Part shown: positions 24,399 through 34,969 of the stretch, piece by piece | Numbering within the stretch: the stretch's first letter is position 1 | Layout of the letters: the number at the start of each line of letters is the position of its first letter | Assembly: GCF_030272615.1 (NCBI RefSeq) | Contig: NC_081409.1 | Location: 247,662,502-247,726,501, forward strand | Reading direction: 5' to 3' | DNA length: 64,000 nucleotides | Origin: Cryptomeria japonica | Lineage: Eukaryota; Streptophyta; Pinopsida; Cupressales; Cupressaceae | Made by a program: the position numbers and the translations under genes | The notes under the pieces: generated by a model | Databases searched by the model: none | What the model was told of the DNA's origin: nothing | The model's input: the letters and a program-made list of their open reading frames with translations, nothing else

Positions 24399-25579
24399 AG
24401 GGTCAGTGCAAGAAGATGAGTCCACTTTTTGGCCAAAAAGTGGAAGTGTTTTCCCTGATTTTCAGATTTTGTCTCATTTGAGCTTAAATTTTAAAATACT
24501 TAGAGATTGAATCTTGGAAAAAGTCATTAATATAAAAGATAGCCCTCTGAGTGTACTTTCCAACAATATAATTTATTTTAATACCCACATAATAAAAAAT
24601 AACTTTTTGAATGGAGTTCTAAAAACTATGTTTTAAAAATGTCTGTTTCAGGACCATACCATGCATGTGTACGACCCACACTTTTTGACACAATTAAAAT
24701 TATTTTCTCAAACCATTTTGGGAAATGGTTTGTAACACACTGAAGATTGATGAGCATATTTTTCTGTATTTTTTTTTCTAATATTTTTTTTTAATTAATT
24801 TTTTAATGGCCGTAATTATCTTTTTAAAAATTTGACGTGTACGACCCACATAATTTGATGTAAACTTAACATTTTTTGATTTTTTTTTTTTTTAAATACA
24901 AAAAAAATTTGTGTAGATTGATGACATATAATTTTTTTCCCAAAATTCTTTAAAATAAAAAAGTTATTAAATTAACAAAATTAGTTAATATTTCAAATTT
25001 ATGGACCCGATTTAGTATAAATTAAATGAAAAATAGTTAAAATAATCAATTTTTAAATAAATTTACATATTTAGAATCTAGACAGTATAATCTGAAATGG
25101 GTTTTAATTTCGTATAAAAATTCTCTGATTAGAGGCACGTAAACTATTTCTGAAGTTCATATTTGTGCTTTCATTCATAGAGATTTGAATTTGCAGGTTC
25201 ATGTCTCAGGTGTGGCCATCTCAGCCCTATCCCGGGCCTAATCCCGAGCCAAGTGGCGGGTTGTGGAATCAACTTCCACAAAACGGGCCCCCGTTTTCAA
25301 ACAAGCGCGACTTGTGGAAAAAAAAAGAAAAATGTCATTTAGAAACGGGGGCCCGCTTTTAAACAAAACGGGGGCCCGTTTTGTTTAAAAGCGGGCCCCC
25401 ATTTTAGAACAAAATGGGGGCCTGTTTTTTTTTGCTTCGGACCCCCATTACCTTTCGGCTCGGGAGCCTGAAGCATAAACAAGCCCCAGTTTTTTGAAAA
25501 CGGGCCCCTGTTTATAAGAGCGCGTTTTCCAACGTGCAAACTTCTATGAATTTGTGACTCATTACCTTGCACTTGCCCT
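24399..25579. mobile_element. Small TIR element inserted in the left hairpin arm
   Basis: The right hairpin arm reads straight through where the left arm holds this 1.18-kb insert, so the insertion is directly shown. Its ends are AGGGTCAGTGCAAG and, on the opposite strand, AGGGCAAGTGCAAG; the similarity extends to about 24 bp (both reach ATGAGTC). A target duplication is not clear; cct occurs at both junctions. There is no transposase frame. The superfamily is unassigned. Confidence 0.7.
25347..25400. repeat. Perfect 26-bp-stem palindrome of GGGGGCCC blocks
   Basis: Bases 25347-25372 are the exact reverse complement of 25375-25400, with two bases between. Further degenerate GGGGCCC and CGGGCCCCC blocks extend from about 25250 to 25520. 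The GC-rich blocks stand out sharply from the AT-rich background. Confidence 0.95.
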
Positions 25580-27053
25580 CAAACAAAGGACTATTGGCCT
25601 CCATGGGATCAAAGAAAAAAATTAAAGCATAGACACTAGATGATGTGGTCGTGTCCTCCGTGAAGAACTCTACACTATAATTGAAAATTCACGAGGGAAA
25701 CTGCAAGATAGTGAAGAGAAATAAAATCTTGAAAAGTGGGAAGAATGGATCTTGGTTTGGGTGGGGCCAAGTCAGGTGGCTCCTCTAGAGGTTGACGAGA
25801 TAGAAAACATATTAGGATTTGAAAAAGATCACACTCGTGGAACTTCGTGTGCGAGTGATCGATTGCGGTGCTTGGGTAATGCATTCCAAATAGATACACT
25901 TGCATTCCAAATGGGTAATGTCTTGATGGCATGCAACTGTATCTATTTGGAATGCAACTATATCTATTTGGAATGCGTTACCCAAAAACCGCAATTGATC
26001 ACTCGCACATGAAGTTCCACGAGTGTGATCTTTTTCAAATCCTAATATGATTTCTATCTCGTCAACCTCTAGAGGAGCCACTGACTTGGCCCCACCCAAA
26101 CCAAGATCCATTGTTCCCACTTTTTCAAGATTGTATTTCTCTTCACTATCTTGCAATTTCCCTCATGAATTTTCAATTATAGTGTAGAGTTCTTCACGGA
26201 GGACACCACCACATCGTCTAGAGTCTATGCTTTAATTTTTTTCTTTGATCCTATGGAGGCCAATAGTCCTTTGTTTGAGGAAGTGCTTCCTGAATAGTCA
26301 TGGGGGGGAGAGGTAATTCTTGTGGTTGCTCTTCTATTGGGAGATTGTGTACATAACCTCTTGGTCTTCTGAAAGCTGACAATTATACTTCCAGTCCGCC
26401 AACTCTTGTTCCACACTATAGAAATGTTTGGATATTGACTTCCAAATATCCCTAGGTGCAAAAGTATCATTCTCATAATAGAAAAAAGGTGCTCCTTGCA
26501 TGAACACATTGATTTCCTCCAAGCATGGCCCAATAGGTTTCGTAGGAACTCCAAAACCAGTTAGACCCTTCGAACATAAATTAGAGACGTCACATCAGAC
26601 ACTCCAGACATTGTTTGTTTGTATTGCATACTATCTATCTATTTATCACCCTTAAACACTTTTCTCTGCCATTCTCCAATTGCTCTCTTCTAGGCAGCAG
26701 ATGAGCTTGTTTCCATGTCATTCAAGATAATGCCTGCTTGCTTTCTTTTAGGAAATTTGCATGCAAGAGACTCTTCAACTTGTATGTTCTGCTTCTGTAC
26801 AGATATAAATTTTAATTCACACTAAGATAATACTTAAATTAAATAAGCAATTGTAAAGAAAACATTTAGTCATTCGATGCTACATATTATCTGATGGAAA
26901 GGTCCTAGACAATTCTTGGAGAAAGGAAACATCATTGATAATCATTTTTTGCAAATAACACTGAATCAAATATTTTAAAACTGTTTCATGTAATTTTTAA
27001 AAGTAGAACTCGTTCAATGCTTTCATGCACTGACAGCAAAACCGTTCGGCCCA

Positions 27054-27382
27054 CATCATCTCTCGTCGTCGGATTTCTGACTACCACTAATGAAACGCCC
27101 GACAAGGATGTTGTGCATCCGACGACACTTCTCTATCGGCATTTTATACTTTTGTGTCAGAATTCTGACGACAGCCCAAGATGGTGACGGTATTCGTTCA
27201 TGGATTGAGCATGCATGGTGGTCGTTGGAAAGGTTGGGGTAATGTCAAAATTACGATGACCATGAGGATAGTCAGAACTTCTGACACAAAGTTTTCGACG
27301 GCCGTTTTTGTCGGTAGTGCGATGAAATGTGGTCAGAAATTTGATGATTGGCCATTGAAATCTTGACCCAAATGTACTAGTG
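27054..27382. other. Right subterminal region of the CACTA element
   Basis: GC-richer DNA with repeated TCAGAATTCTGACGA-like words (about 27060, 27120, 27160, 27270, 27335), partner to the left subterminal region. The small frames on both strands are not supported as genes. Confidence 0.55.
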
Positions 27383-27385
27383 CAT

Positions 27386-27450
27386 GATCTCAAGCAATTC
27401 CACTACAAACTACCTCAACCAATAAGAACTACACCGATGCTCCTGCATCA
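27386..27450 (-). repeat. 5' LTR of the minimal LTR element, terminal 65 bp
   Basis: This matches the end of the intact LTR (gatctcaagcaattccac to gcatca), completing the LTR split by the CACTA. gaatg follows at 27451-27455 as the target duplication. Confidence 0.85.
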
Positions 27451-27455
27451 GAATG

Positions 27456-28255
27456 ATATGTTGAGCACCTAATTAGTACAATTTTAGAACAATGAGAAAG
27501 AGTTGGAAGGAATGATAACAATCCTAAGAGATGATTTGGATTCTGCAAATGAGTACAAAGACATGTTCAAGGCCAGTTCTACAAAGCTTAATGAGTTATT
27601 GAAGAATCAAATGGATAATGGAGACACTAGAGGTCTTGGATTTGAGCATGGAGAAAGATTTGGTACTACAAATCATGATGATGCATCTGGTCAAAAGAAC
27701 AATCAGGAGAATCCACCAATCAACTAGAATCAAAGGTCATCGGTAAGACAACCCAATGCACATAAATTTAATGGTAGATGCTTTGTTTGCAATAAGTTTG
27801 GTCATATGACAAGTAAATGTAGAAATAGAGTCAATTAGAACAACAATTCATTTACCAGTCAGTGTTTCAATTGCAAAAAGTATCATCATAGGACAAAAAA
27901 TTGTAGAATGAATGTAAAATATCATGCATGTGGAAAGTTTGGACATATGGCTAATCAATGTAGGTCAAGAAATGATCAAGGTTACAACAAGGCAATTCAA
28001 AAGAACAATGTCACTTGTTATGAATGCAACAAAGTAGGACACATTGCTAAATTTTGCAAAAGAAAGAACCTACTGGCAGGAAATGACAAATCCAATGAGA
28101 AGGGAAAGCAAAAAGTTGATGATATTCAGAAGGAGCATAAGAAGAGGTGGATTAGAAAGTCTGAGGATCAACTAGCAAAATCAAATACCCTAGATGTGCA
28201 TCTGATAGAACAAGGTATTCCTGCACCGATAGTAGGAAACTCATCCAGTAACTAA
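27456..28255 (+). pseudogene. Copia-1 gag, C-terminal fragment with four zinc knuckles
   Basis: The gag frame resumes after the insertion with a helical stretch (ELEGMITILRDDLDSANEYK) and then nucleocapsid-type CCHC knuckles. Copies: CFVCNKFGHMTSKC (from 27779), CFNCKKYHHRTKNC (about 27865), YHACGKFGHMANQC (about 27920, first Cys replaced by Tyr) and CYECNKVGHIAKFC (about 28015). These bind the element's RNA during packaging. Two TAG codons interrupt the frame (about 27727 and 27837). Four knuckles is more than the one or two usual in copia gag. A short protease-less tail ends at 28255. Confidence 0.8.
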
Positions 28256-28392
28256 TGCATTAGCCTTAGGGGGAGGCAAATTTATGACAGATCTTGCATT
28301 GCCCCGGGTAGGTCTGAAAGCCTATTTCATACATTGGAGAAGTCAGTTTGAAGGTTAACTGGTGAAGATTTGTTGGATCTTGGATCTGGTTT

Positions 28393-28978
28393 GGTTTACC
28401 GATAAGACACCTTATGAGTTATGGTTTGGTCATACACCTACAGTTAAGTTTTTCAGAAATTTTTGGTAGTGAATTGAAAAGTTTGATCCTAGATGTGATG
28501 AAGGGGTATTTCTTAGTTATTCAACTGAAAGAAAATCATATAGATGTTATAACAAAAGATTATAGAGAATTTTGGAGAGTTCTAATGTCAAGTGGATGAG
28601 AAGTACAGAGGTCAAATCAGAAATTATGAGAGAGAACCAGAAGTGAAAATGATCATAACTAATCTTGTAATGCCTGCACTGGAACAAAATGTGAACCAGT
28701 TACCCTGACAATATCAAAAAATTTAATAGTAACTAAAGATCAGAGCAGAGAAATAGAAAGTTAGAAGACTCCTAGGTATGTAAGGTTGAATCATTTAGAA
28801 GATCAAATTATTGGAGACAAGAGAAAAGGAGTGATGACAAGGATAATGTTGGCAGCTGAAGAGGTATGCTTAATTTCTCAAATTGAACTGGCATCAATAG
28901 TTGAGGCATGTAAGGATTAATGTTAGATGAAAGCTATGGAAGAGGAATTGGACCAGATAGAAAAAATCAACACACAAA
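28393..28978 (+). pseudogene. Copia-1 pol fragments (integrase C-terminus, start of RT)
   Basis: TPYELWFGHTPTVKFFRIFG at about 28407 is the conserved copia integrase C-terminal segment. A block near 28765-28975 carries RYVRLNHLEDQI and AMEEELDQIEKI, the usual lead into reverse transcriptase. The protease and integrase catalytic core are deleted between 28255 and 28393. The RT lead-in is cut at 28983 by Copia-2 and resumes at 37636. Confidence 0.75.
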
Positions 28979-28983
28979 CTTTA
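28979..28983. repeat. Copia-2 target-site duplication, left
   Basis: cttta here and at 37631-37635 flank Copia-2 exactly. Confidence 0.9.
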
Positions 28984-30521
28984 TGTTGAACACAATGTAC
29001 CACTAAGAGGGGATTATCAACACTAAATAGTCGAACTGGTAAGACAAATGTGGATACCAAAAGAGACAAACACACAAAATACAATCCACAGCACCTGATG
29101 TACGAGGAAAACCCAATATGGGAAAAACCTTAGTGAGAAATGTTGTTGGAGACTATTGCTCCAATCCAGCCTCACAAGTAAAACAATGAATTACAAAGAT
29201 TTAGGGCACCAACCCAAGGAGCACCAACCCCTGCACCAAGCTCCAACTTGGTGATGTATATTCAAATATAATTTTTATACAGTTATAGCTTCTGGTTACA
29301 AATGAATTATTCAACTCTTGATCAAATAGATTTTTGTTGGTTAACAACCTTATCTTCTTCTCTCTTAGCCTCACACCACACTTAGTCACACTTGGATGCC
29401 TTCTAAACCGATCACACCTTACTTCTTGGCTCAGTTGTCAGACTTGCAACAGTTGACTTGTACCCTGTCTCCGTCGGTTAAATCCTCTCACCGGTTTGCC
29501 TGCTAACTCACTTTGCAACTTTCTTAGAATAATTTCTAAGGAAGATGATCCTTCTTTGTGCTCAAGCTCTCTTCACTCTACTTCTTCACATCAAGCATCA
29601 ATCATTTTTGTCTTGAGCTCACATATTTACCATCTTGGATTCCCACCAAAAATTGCATTCAAACAATGTTGTGTTAGGTTTTGCCTTCTCCAACTCGATC
29701 CAAATCTGATTTGAAATGATTTGCTTTTCCAGGGATATGATCTTCATGAGATCGATCAACACTAGCAAAGCTTCACATTCCAATGTGCATTTTCTAAATC
29801 TGGAGGTCTACACCATGCTTTTCTACTTTTCTTTGTCATATGCCATTAATGGCTTTTCTATTTCCTTTAGCAAATGGGTACGAAGATCAAATATTCTTGC
29901 AGGATTAGTTCAGTCATTTTCCAGCTTTCCTTCCTCGAGCAGCAATCCTCTGGCATCCTCCATGACTTGCGGGTTCTTCATAAAAGTTGACATGCTTGTT
30001 GTTACATTGATGCACACTCCACCGACCAGTGAAATTTCACCACCTAGCATCTAGTTGTCATGTTTGTTGACATCCACCTTTGCTTGGATTTCTATGTCGG
30101 TTTGACCTTCTTTGTTGACCAAGGTTGAATACTGGCTCATTTCACTTTACCGGTATGACCAACAAACATCCTCTATACTGGCAACACATCCTCTTGATAA
30201 TTCATCTTTCCTTCCGGTATGTATTCATTCCATCCTCTCTATTTTGTTGACTGGGTGTTGTTGTGATTCTTTTAACATTCTACCTCTTCATCACAAACAA
30301 ACAACCAACCTTCATCCTGGTTTGTGCCTTACCAATAAGCCTGCTTTATCGGTAGATGACACAATTCATGTGTATTAGTAGCCTTCCTTCTGGCTGCTCA
30401 CTCACATGTGCATTGTTATCATATGTCTTTCTCTTCTTGTACCGGTCACCACTTCTTACTTACCGGTGACCTTGCCAAACCAATTGACATCAATGACAAC
30501 TCAGTGCCAATAATGCCAACA
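28984..30521 (-). repeat. Copia-2 3' LTR
   Basis: On the minus strand it starts TGTTGGCATTATTGG and ends GTGTTCAACA. It lacks about 75 bp present near the end of the other LTR. Plus-strand frames here and in the other LTR (about 29496-30824, 36517-37227) are LTR artefacts. Confidence 0.9.
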
Positions 30522-30535
30522 ATCTCCCCCTTTGG
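30522..30535 (-). other. Copia-2 polypurine tract
   Basis: CCAAAGGGGGAGAT on the minus strand directly precedes the 3' LTR. Confidence 0.85.
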
Positions 30536-30750
30536 TATTGATGTCAACTTATTGCAAGACACTTCATACCGAAATATTTCTCCCCCTTTGACACAATGAC
30601 AAAGGGTATTGTACACTCCCCCTTTGATCCATACCTATCTCACCCTTAGGTTGCTACCAGTAATTGCAGCCAGTACTGAGATGTGGTTCAAGAGTTATAG
30701 ATGCTACTATGAACTCCCCCTAAACCATATAAATCCTTCATTTTTCAAGT

Positions 30751-33700
30751 TTATAAGGCAAGTGACACAACTCCCAACTTGTGTCTTAAGTACTCAAAAG
30801 TGCTTACCGGCAATGGTTTGGTGAAAAAGTCTGCTACTTGTTCTCTGGTAGGAACATAGTCCATCTTTACTTCCTGTCCTTCAATATTCTCTCTGAGAAA
30901 ATCATACTTGATGGCTATATGCCTTGTCCTAGAATGCATCACCAGATTCTTTAATATGTTGATGGCACTCGAATTATCACACTGGATGAGAATAGGATCA
31001 GTGATGTCCACTTGTATGTCTTTGAGGGTTTGCTTCATCCAAAGTACCTGAGATTAGCATGTAGTAATAGTAATATATTCTGCTTCAGCAGTTGATAAGG
31101 AGATTGAATCATGCTTCTTATTATGTCATGAGACCAACCGGTCACCTAGGAATAATGCACCACCACTTGTGCTCTTCCAGTCATCAATGCAACCTGACCA
31201 ATCAACATCAGTGTATGCTTCCAAGATGAATTCCCATTTTTTAGGGTACCACAATCCATAACTGAGTGTTCCTTGTAGGTACCTAAAGATTCCACTTATG
31301 ACATTCATATGAGACTGCTTTGGTGCAGCTTGAAATATGGCCACCATGTACAGTTCCTGTACTGTACCCTGTCTAGAAGCAGTTAGATACAATAGGTTGT
31401 CTATCATGGATCTATATAATATTTCATCCACCAACGGTGATTCATCATTCTTGAATAATTTTCTTTTGGTCACCATGGGGTTACTTACCAGTTTGCAATC
31501 CTCCATTTGAAATTTCTTCAACATATCCTTTGCATACTTAGATTGTGAGATAAAGATTCCCTTATCTTATTGTAATATCTACAAACCAAGGAAGTATGTC
31601 AACTCACCAAGCATTGACATCTCAAATTATGACTGCATCTGATCAACAATTTTTTTGCAAAATGTGTTCTTATTGCCTCCAAAAATAATGTCATCTACAT
31701 AAACAACCACAATGATCATGTGGTTTCCATCTTTCTTTATGTATAAATTGTTGTTAGCACTCTCCTTTTTGAATCCTTTCTCCTTCAGGTATTGATCTAA
31801 TCTTGAGTGCCATACTCTAGGAGCTTGCTTTAAACCATATAGGGCCTTCTTCAATCAGCACACAAAGGTTTCATCATCATGTAGCAAAAATCCTTCTCGT
31901 TGTTCCATGTACACTTCTTCTTCCAAATTTACATTTAGGAAGGCAGATTTTACATCCATCTAATATACTTTATAACCCTTGTAGGCAAAAAAGGATAGAA
32001 ACATTCTAATTGCTTCTAATCGAGCTACTGGTGCAAATGTTTCTTCAAACTCAATGCTGTCTACTTGAGAGTATCCTTTGCACACAAGTCTAGCTTTATG
32101 CCTAACAATTTTACCTTCTTCATTCATCTTATTCTAGTAGACCCATTTAGTGCCAATGATGTTCTTGTCTTCCGGTCTAGGGACTAATTCCCAAGTCATG
32201 TTCTTCTCAATCTACTATAGTTCTTCTTCCATGGCATCCATCCATTCCTGTCTTTTTCTGGCCTCATTGAATGTTTTAGGTTCTACTTCAGTCATGAGGG
32301 AAAATTTGACTTGTTTATCATTTCAGGCAAGTTTTCTTCTAGTTTGCACACCATCACTATTATTTCCTATAACTTTCTCTTCCATGTGATTCAACTGCAC
32401 CAATTGGGAGCCTTTTTGGATGCTTCTTCTGGTTCATTATCTAACTAAGCTTCCTCACCTTCATCACCAGAATCATCATACCAGTTCAACTATTATTGAC
32501 TTCCTTTGTGCATATCCTCATCAACTCTTACATGCACACTCTCAATGACTCTTCTTGTCTTTTGTTGTAGAATTTGTACGCCTTGTTGTTAGATGAGTAA
32601 CCAAGGAATATTCCTTCATCACTCCTGGAGACAATACATATCTCTCTTGATAAAATACTTACTTCCAAATACCTTGAAGTATTTGACTGAAGGTTTCTAG
32701 TCATACCACAACTCATAAGGTGTCATTTTATTGTTTCTTCTTAATTGAACCCGGTTCAAAGTATATGTAGCAACATGAACAACTTCCTTCCAATATGTGT
32801 CTGGAAGACTAGCCTCATTTAACATGGTTATGGCCATCTCCTTGACTGTCTTGTTCTTCTTTTCTACCACACCATTTTGTTGTGGTGTCCTAGGGGCTGA
32901 GTATTGCCTTCTAATTCCATGTTTTTCACAATAATCTTCAAACTTATTTAATGTGAACTCTCCACCCCAGTCTAATCTTAGACATTTTAGCTTGCACCCA
33001 CTTTCCTTCTCCACCATCTTCTTAAAGATCTTGAATCTATCTAATTATTGTGATTTATCTTGTAGGAAAGTGGCCCATGTCATTCTTGAATAATCATCAA
33101 TAAAGAGCATAAAATATCTTTCACTGACAAGAGCTCTTGTCCTAGTTGGACCACACAGATTTGTATGTACAATTTCAAGTGGTCTTAAGGTGTTGTGCTC
33201 TTTTGTCTTGAAGCTCACCTTAGTCTGCTTCCCTTTTACACATTCATCACAAAATGTGATTACTAGTTTGATGATGGGTGGAATATTTCTTACACACCCC
33301 TTTTTACTTACTACAACCAAGTTATCAAAGTTTATGTGGCCTAATCTTTGGTGCCATAGCTAGCTTTCATCAACCTATCCCATCATGCATTGGGACTCAT
33401 AGCATTCCTTTAGATTGTAAACATTACCATTTGTTCTCTTTCCTTCTTCCACAACCTGATCGATACTCTCTTTCTTTATCTAGCAACTGGTTGAGTCAAA
33501 GGTGAATTTATAACCTTTATCACACATCTAACTCACACTCAGCAGATTGTGCTTTAGGCCCTCCACATAATATACATCATGTGCCTTCAATTTTTCATCA
33601 ATATTTAGAGTACCTTTTCCCTTTATTTTGATGGATGAGCTGTCTCTAAATCTTACTCAACCACCATTCCAATCTTCAAGCTTCATAAATTTCTTTTTAT

Positions 33701-34010
33701 CACCAGTCATGTGGTTGGAAAAACCACTATCTACAACTCATAGGTTTTTGCTTTCAGCATGTAAAACAATCTGCACTATTAGACTTGATTCCACCTTTTC
33801 TTTTTCTTTCTCAACCTATACCGGTTTGGTTTCCTTCTTGTCAAGTGCTATTTTGTGCTCCAGTTCAACTACTGGTTCTTGATCAAGATCTGTCTTCTTC
33901 TCCTTGATCTTCCTACTTTTACAAAACTTTTCTATATGTCCAAACTCTTGATAGTTATAGCATTTCCCATTTTCATTTAAAGATGAATCTTTGAAATTAT
34001 TGTAGGACAC
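30751..34010 (-). pseudogene. Copia-2 pol (protease, integrase, RT, RNase H), degenerate
   Basis: Minus-strand motifs appear in order. A CCHC-like knuckle (CYNYQEFGHIEKFC) lies at about 33960. The protease active-site block VVDSGFSNHMTG is at about 33720. The integrase zinc region (WHQRLGHINFDNL, CDECVKGK) is at about 33350-33230, and its core has FIDDYSRM (about 33100), GGEFT (about 32955) and PQQNGVVEKKN (about 32875). RT carries KALYGLKQAPRVWH (about 31840) and the catalytic YVDDIIFG (about 31690). RNase H carries DWSGC (about 31190), SLSTAEAEY (about 31085) and ADFFTKPLP (about 30810). In-frame stops, mostly TAG, break every domain. The last open segment ends at 30751. Confidence 0.9.
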
Positions 34011-34472
34011 CAGTTTATTCTTCCTACATTCAAAACTCGTATGACCAAATCTATTTCACTGATAACATACAATATTCATATCCTAGAGTGCATTTAAAGG
34101 ATTTTTACTTTCATAACTCGTAGTGGGCTTATTGGTTAATCTATAGTCATCTATTCTATGCCCAAATTCGTTACACCAGTAAAAATAACCATGAAAGTTT
34201 GAAACATACTGGTTTGGATGCCTTGGTCTTACAAATGACTGCCTCACTGGGGGTCTTCCTTTCATGTTGTTGACTCTGGTGAATCCCTCATGGTCAACTA
34301 TTACATTTCTCCTTAGATCTACATTTTGGTACATTGAGTGTGGCCTCCAGTTTATTGATTGTGTATATCGGTTTGTGTGGCGATTTCTAAAAACATTTGC
34401 ATATGTCTTCTTACCGGTATCCTTTCTTATTGTGAATGTCTTCTTCTCTTTACCTTCACTGGAAGAAGCGAA

Positions 34473-34958
34473 TTATATCTCCTTACCAGATGTGTCTTTG
34501 TTGTTTGAAATTTGACCTTCTTCAAATCCTAATCCATCAGTATCTTTGGATTGCTTTTGTTTTCTCAACATCTTGTCTAAGGCTTCGATGCTTCCTTCAT
34601 ATTTGCTTCTCACTTTTATTTCTTCCTTACTTTCTTCAACCTCTTTTTTGAGCTTCACTATTTCTGCTTCCAGATCTCGATGCTCCTTTTTCTTCTTCAT
34701 CAGATCTAAGGATGTGACTTCACATATCCTCTTGGCTTCTTCCAACTGAAGTTTCAAGTCAAATATAACTTGATTGGTCTCATCCAGGGATTGCTTCAAG
34801 AGACCTTTTTCATATACTGCAGCAAGATTGAACTTCTTGAGTTCTCTTCTTGTTTTACTTAGCTCCTCAAGAGCACTTATAAAATCACCTTCTAGATCCA
34901 CTACAGCCTCAATGTCTTCTTCTTCATTATCTTCACCAACCGGTTCATCAAGTTCCAT
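34473..34958 (-). pseudogene. Copia-2 gag coiled-coil segment
   Basis: A 161-aa open segment with acidic start (VGEDNEEEDIEAVVDLEGD) and long heptad-like helix (EAEIVKLKKEVEESKEEIK). It lies between the zinc knuckle and the protease in the gag frame. The corresponding coil is the main remaining part of gag in Copia-1. A coiled coil of this length in gag is uncommon in well-known copia lineages. Confidence 0.75.
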
Positions 34959-34969
34959 AAAGAGATTAA

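Larger units (their letters stand above)
23622..27053. repeat. Large inverted repeat (hairpin) inside the CACTA, arms about 1.1 kb
   Basis: The left arm (23622-24396 plus 25580-25915) is matched in reverse by the right arm (about 25940-27053); the symmetry point is near 25929. Shared blocks include gtgcatgaaagcattgaa with its reverse near 27030, ggagttcctgcgaaacctattgg (one base differs) with its reverse near 26545, and ggatcttggtttgggtgggg with its reverse near 26095. Frames of 86-114 aa on opposite strands encode nearly the same peptides (MEFLRNLLGHAWRKS), which only shows the arms are copies. A transcript through it would fold into a long dsRNA. Confidence 0.9.
18496..27382. mobile_element. 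Non-autonomous CACTA (EnSpm) DNA transposon, 8.9 kb
   Basis: The ends are CACTAATACATTTGGGGTCA on the left and, on the other strand, CACTAGTACATTTGGGTCA on the right: a typical CACTA terminal inverted repeat. It is flanked by 3-bp duplications (cat, 18493-18495 and 27383-27385). Removing it rejoins the split LTR exactly. Subterminal DNA on both sides carries short repeats such as TCGGAATTCTGACGA, as expected for transposase-binding regions. I see no transposase domain, so it is non-autonomous. The interior holds mostly non-coding DNA, two internal direct duplications and a 3.4-kb inverted repeat. Confidence 0.9.
16332..27450 (-). mobile_element. Minimal LTR retroelement (two LTRs, 155-bp interior) in Copia-1 gag
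   Basis: Two direct LTR copies, 16332-17375 and 17531-27450 (the second split by a CACTA element), each run TGATGC...GCATCA and enclose only 155 bp. A tRNA-Met-like primer-binding site on the minus strand abuts the second LTR, which sets the orientation. The element has no gag or pol, so it must have used proteins of another element. It resembles a TRIM in layout, but its LTRs (1.03-1.04 kb) are far longer than usual for TRIMs; deletion of the interior of a full element is equally possible. Five-base target duplications (gaatg) are intact. Confidence 0.85.

Noticed and set aside
25752-26554. Several 86-114-aa ORFs on both strands
   Set aside because: They are the same sequence read from the two arms of the inverted repeat; no motif or conservation beyond the duplication.
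29496-30824. Plus-strand ORFs of 63-112 aa
   Set aside because: They lie in the 3' LTR and the end of pol of Copia-2 and have counterparts in the other LTR (36517-37227); they are antisense artefacts.
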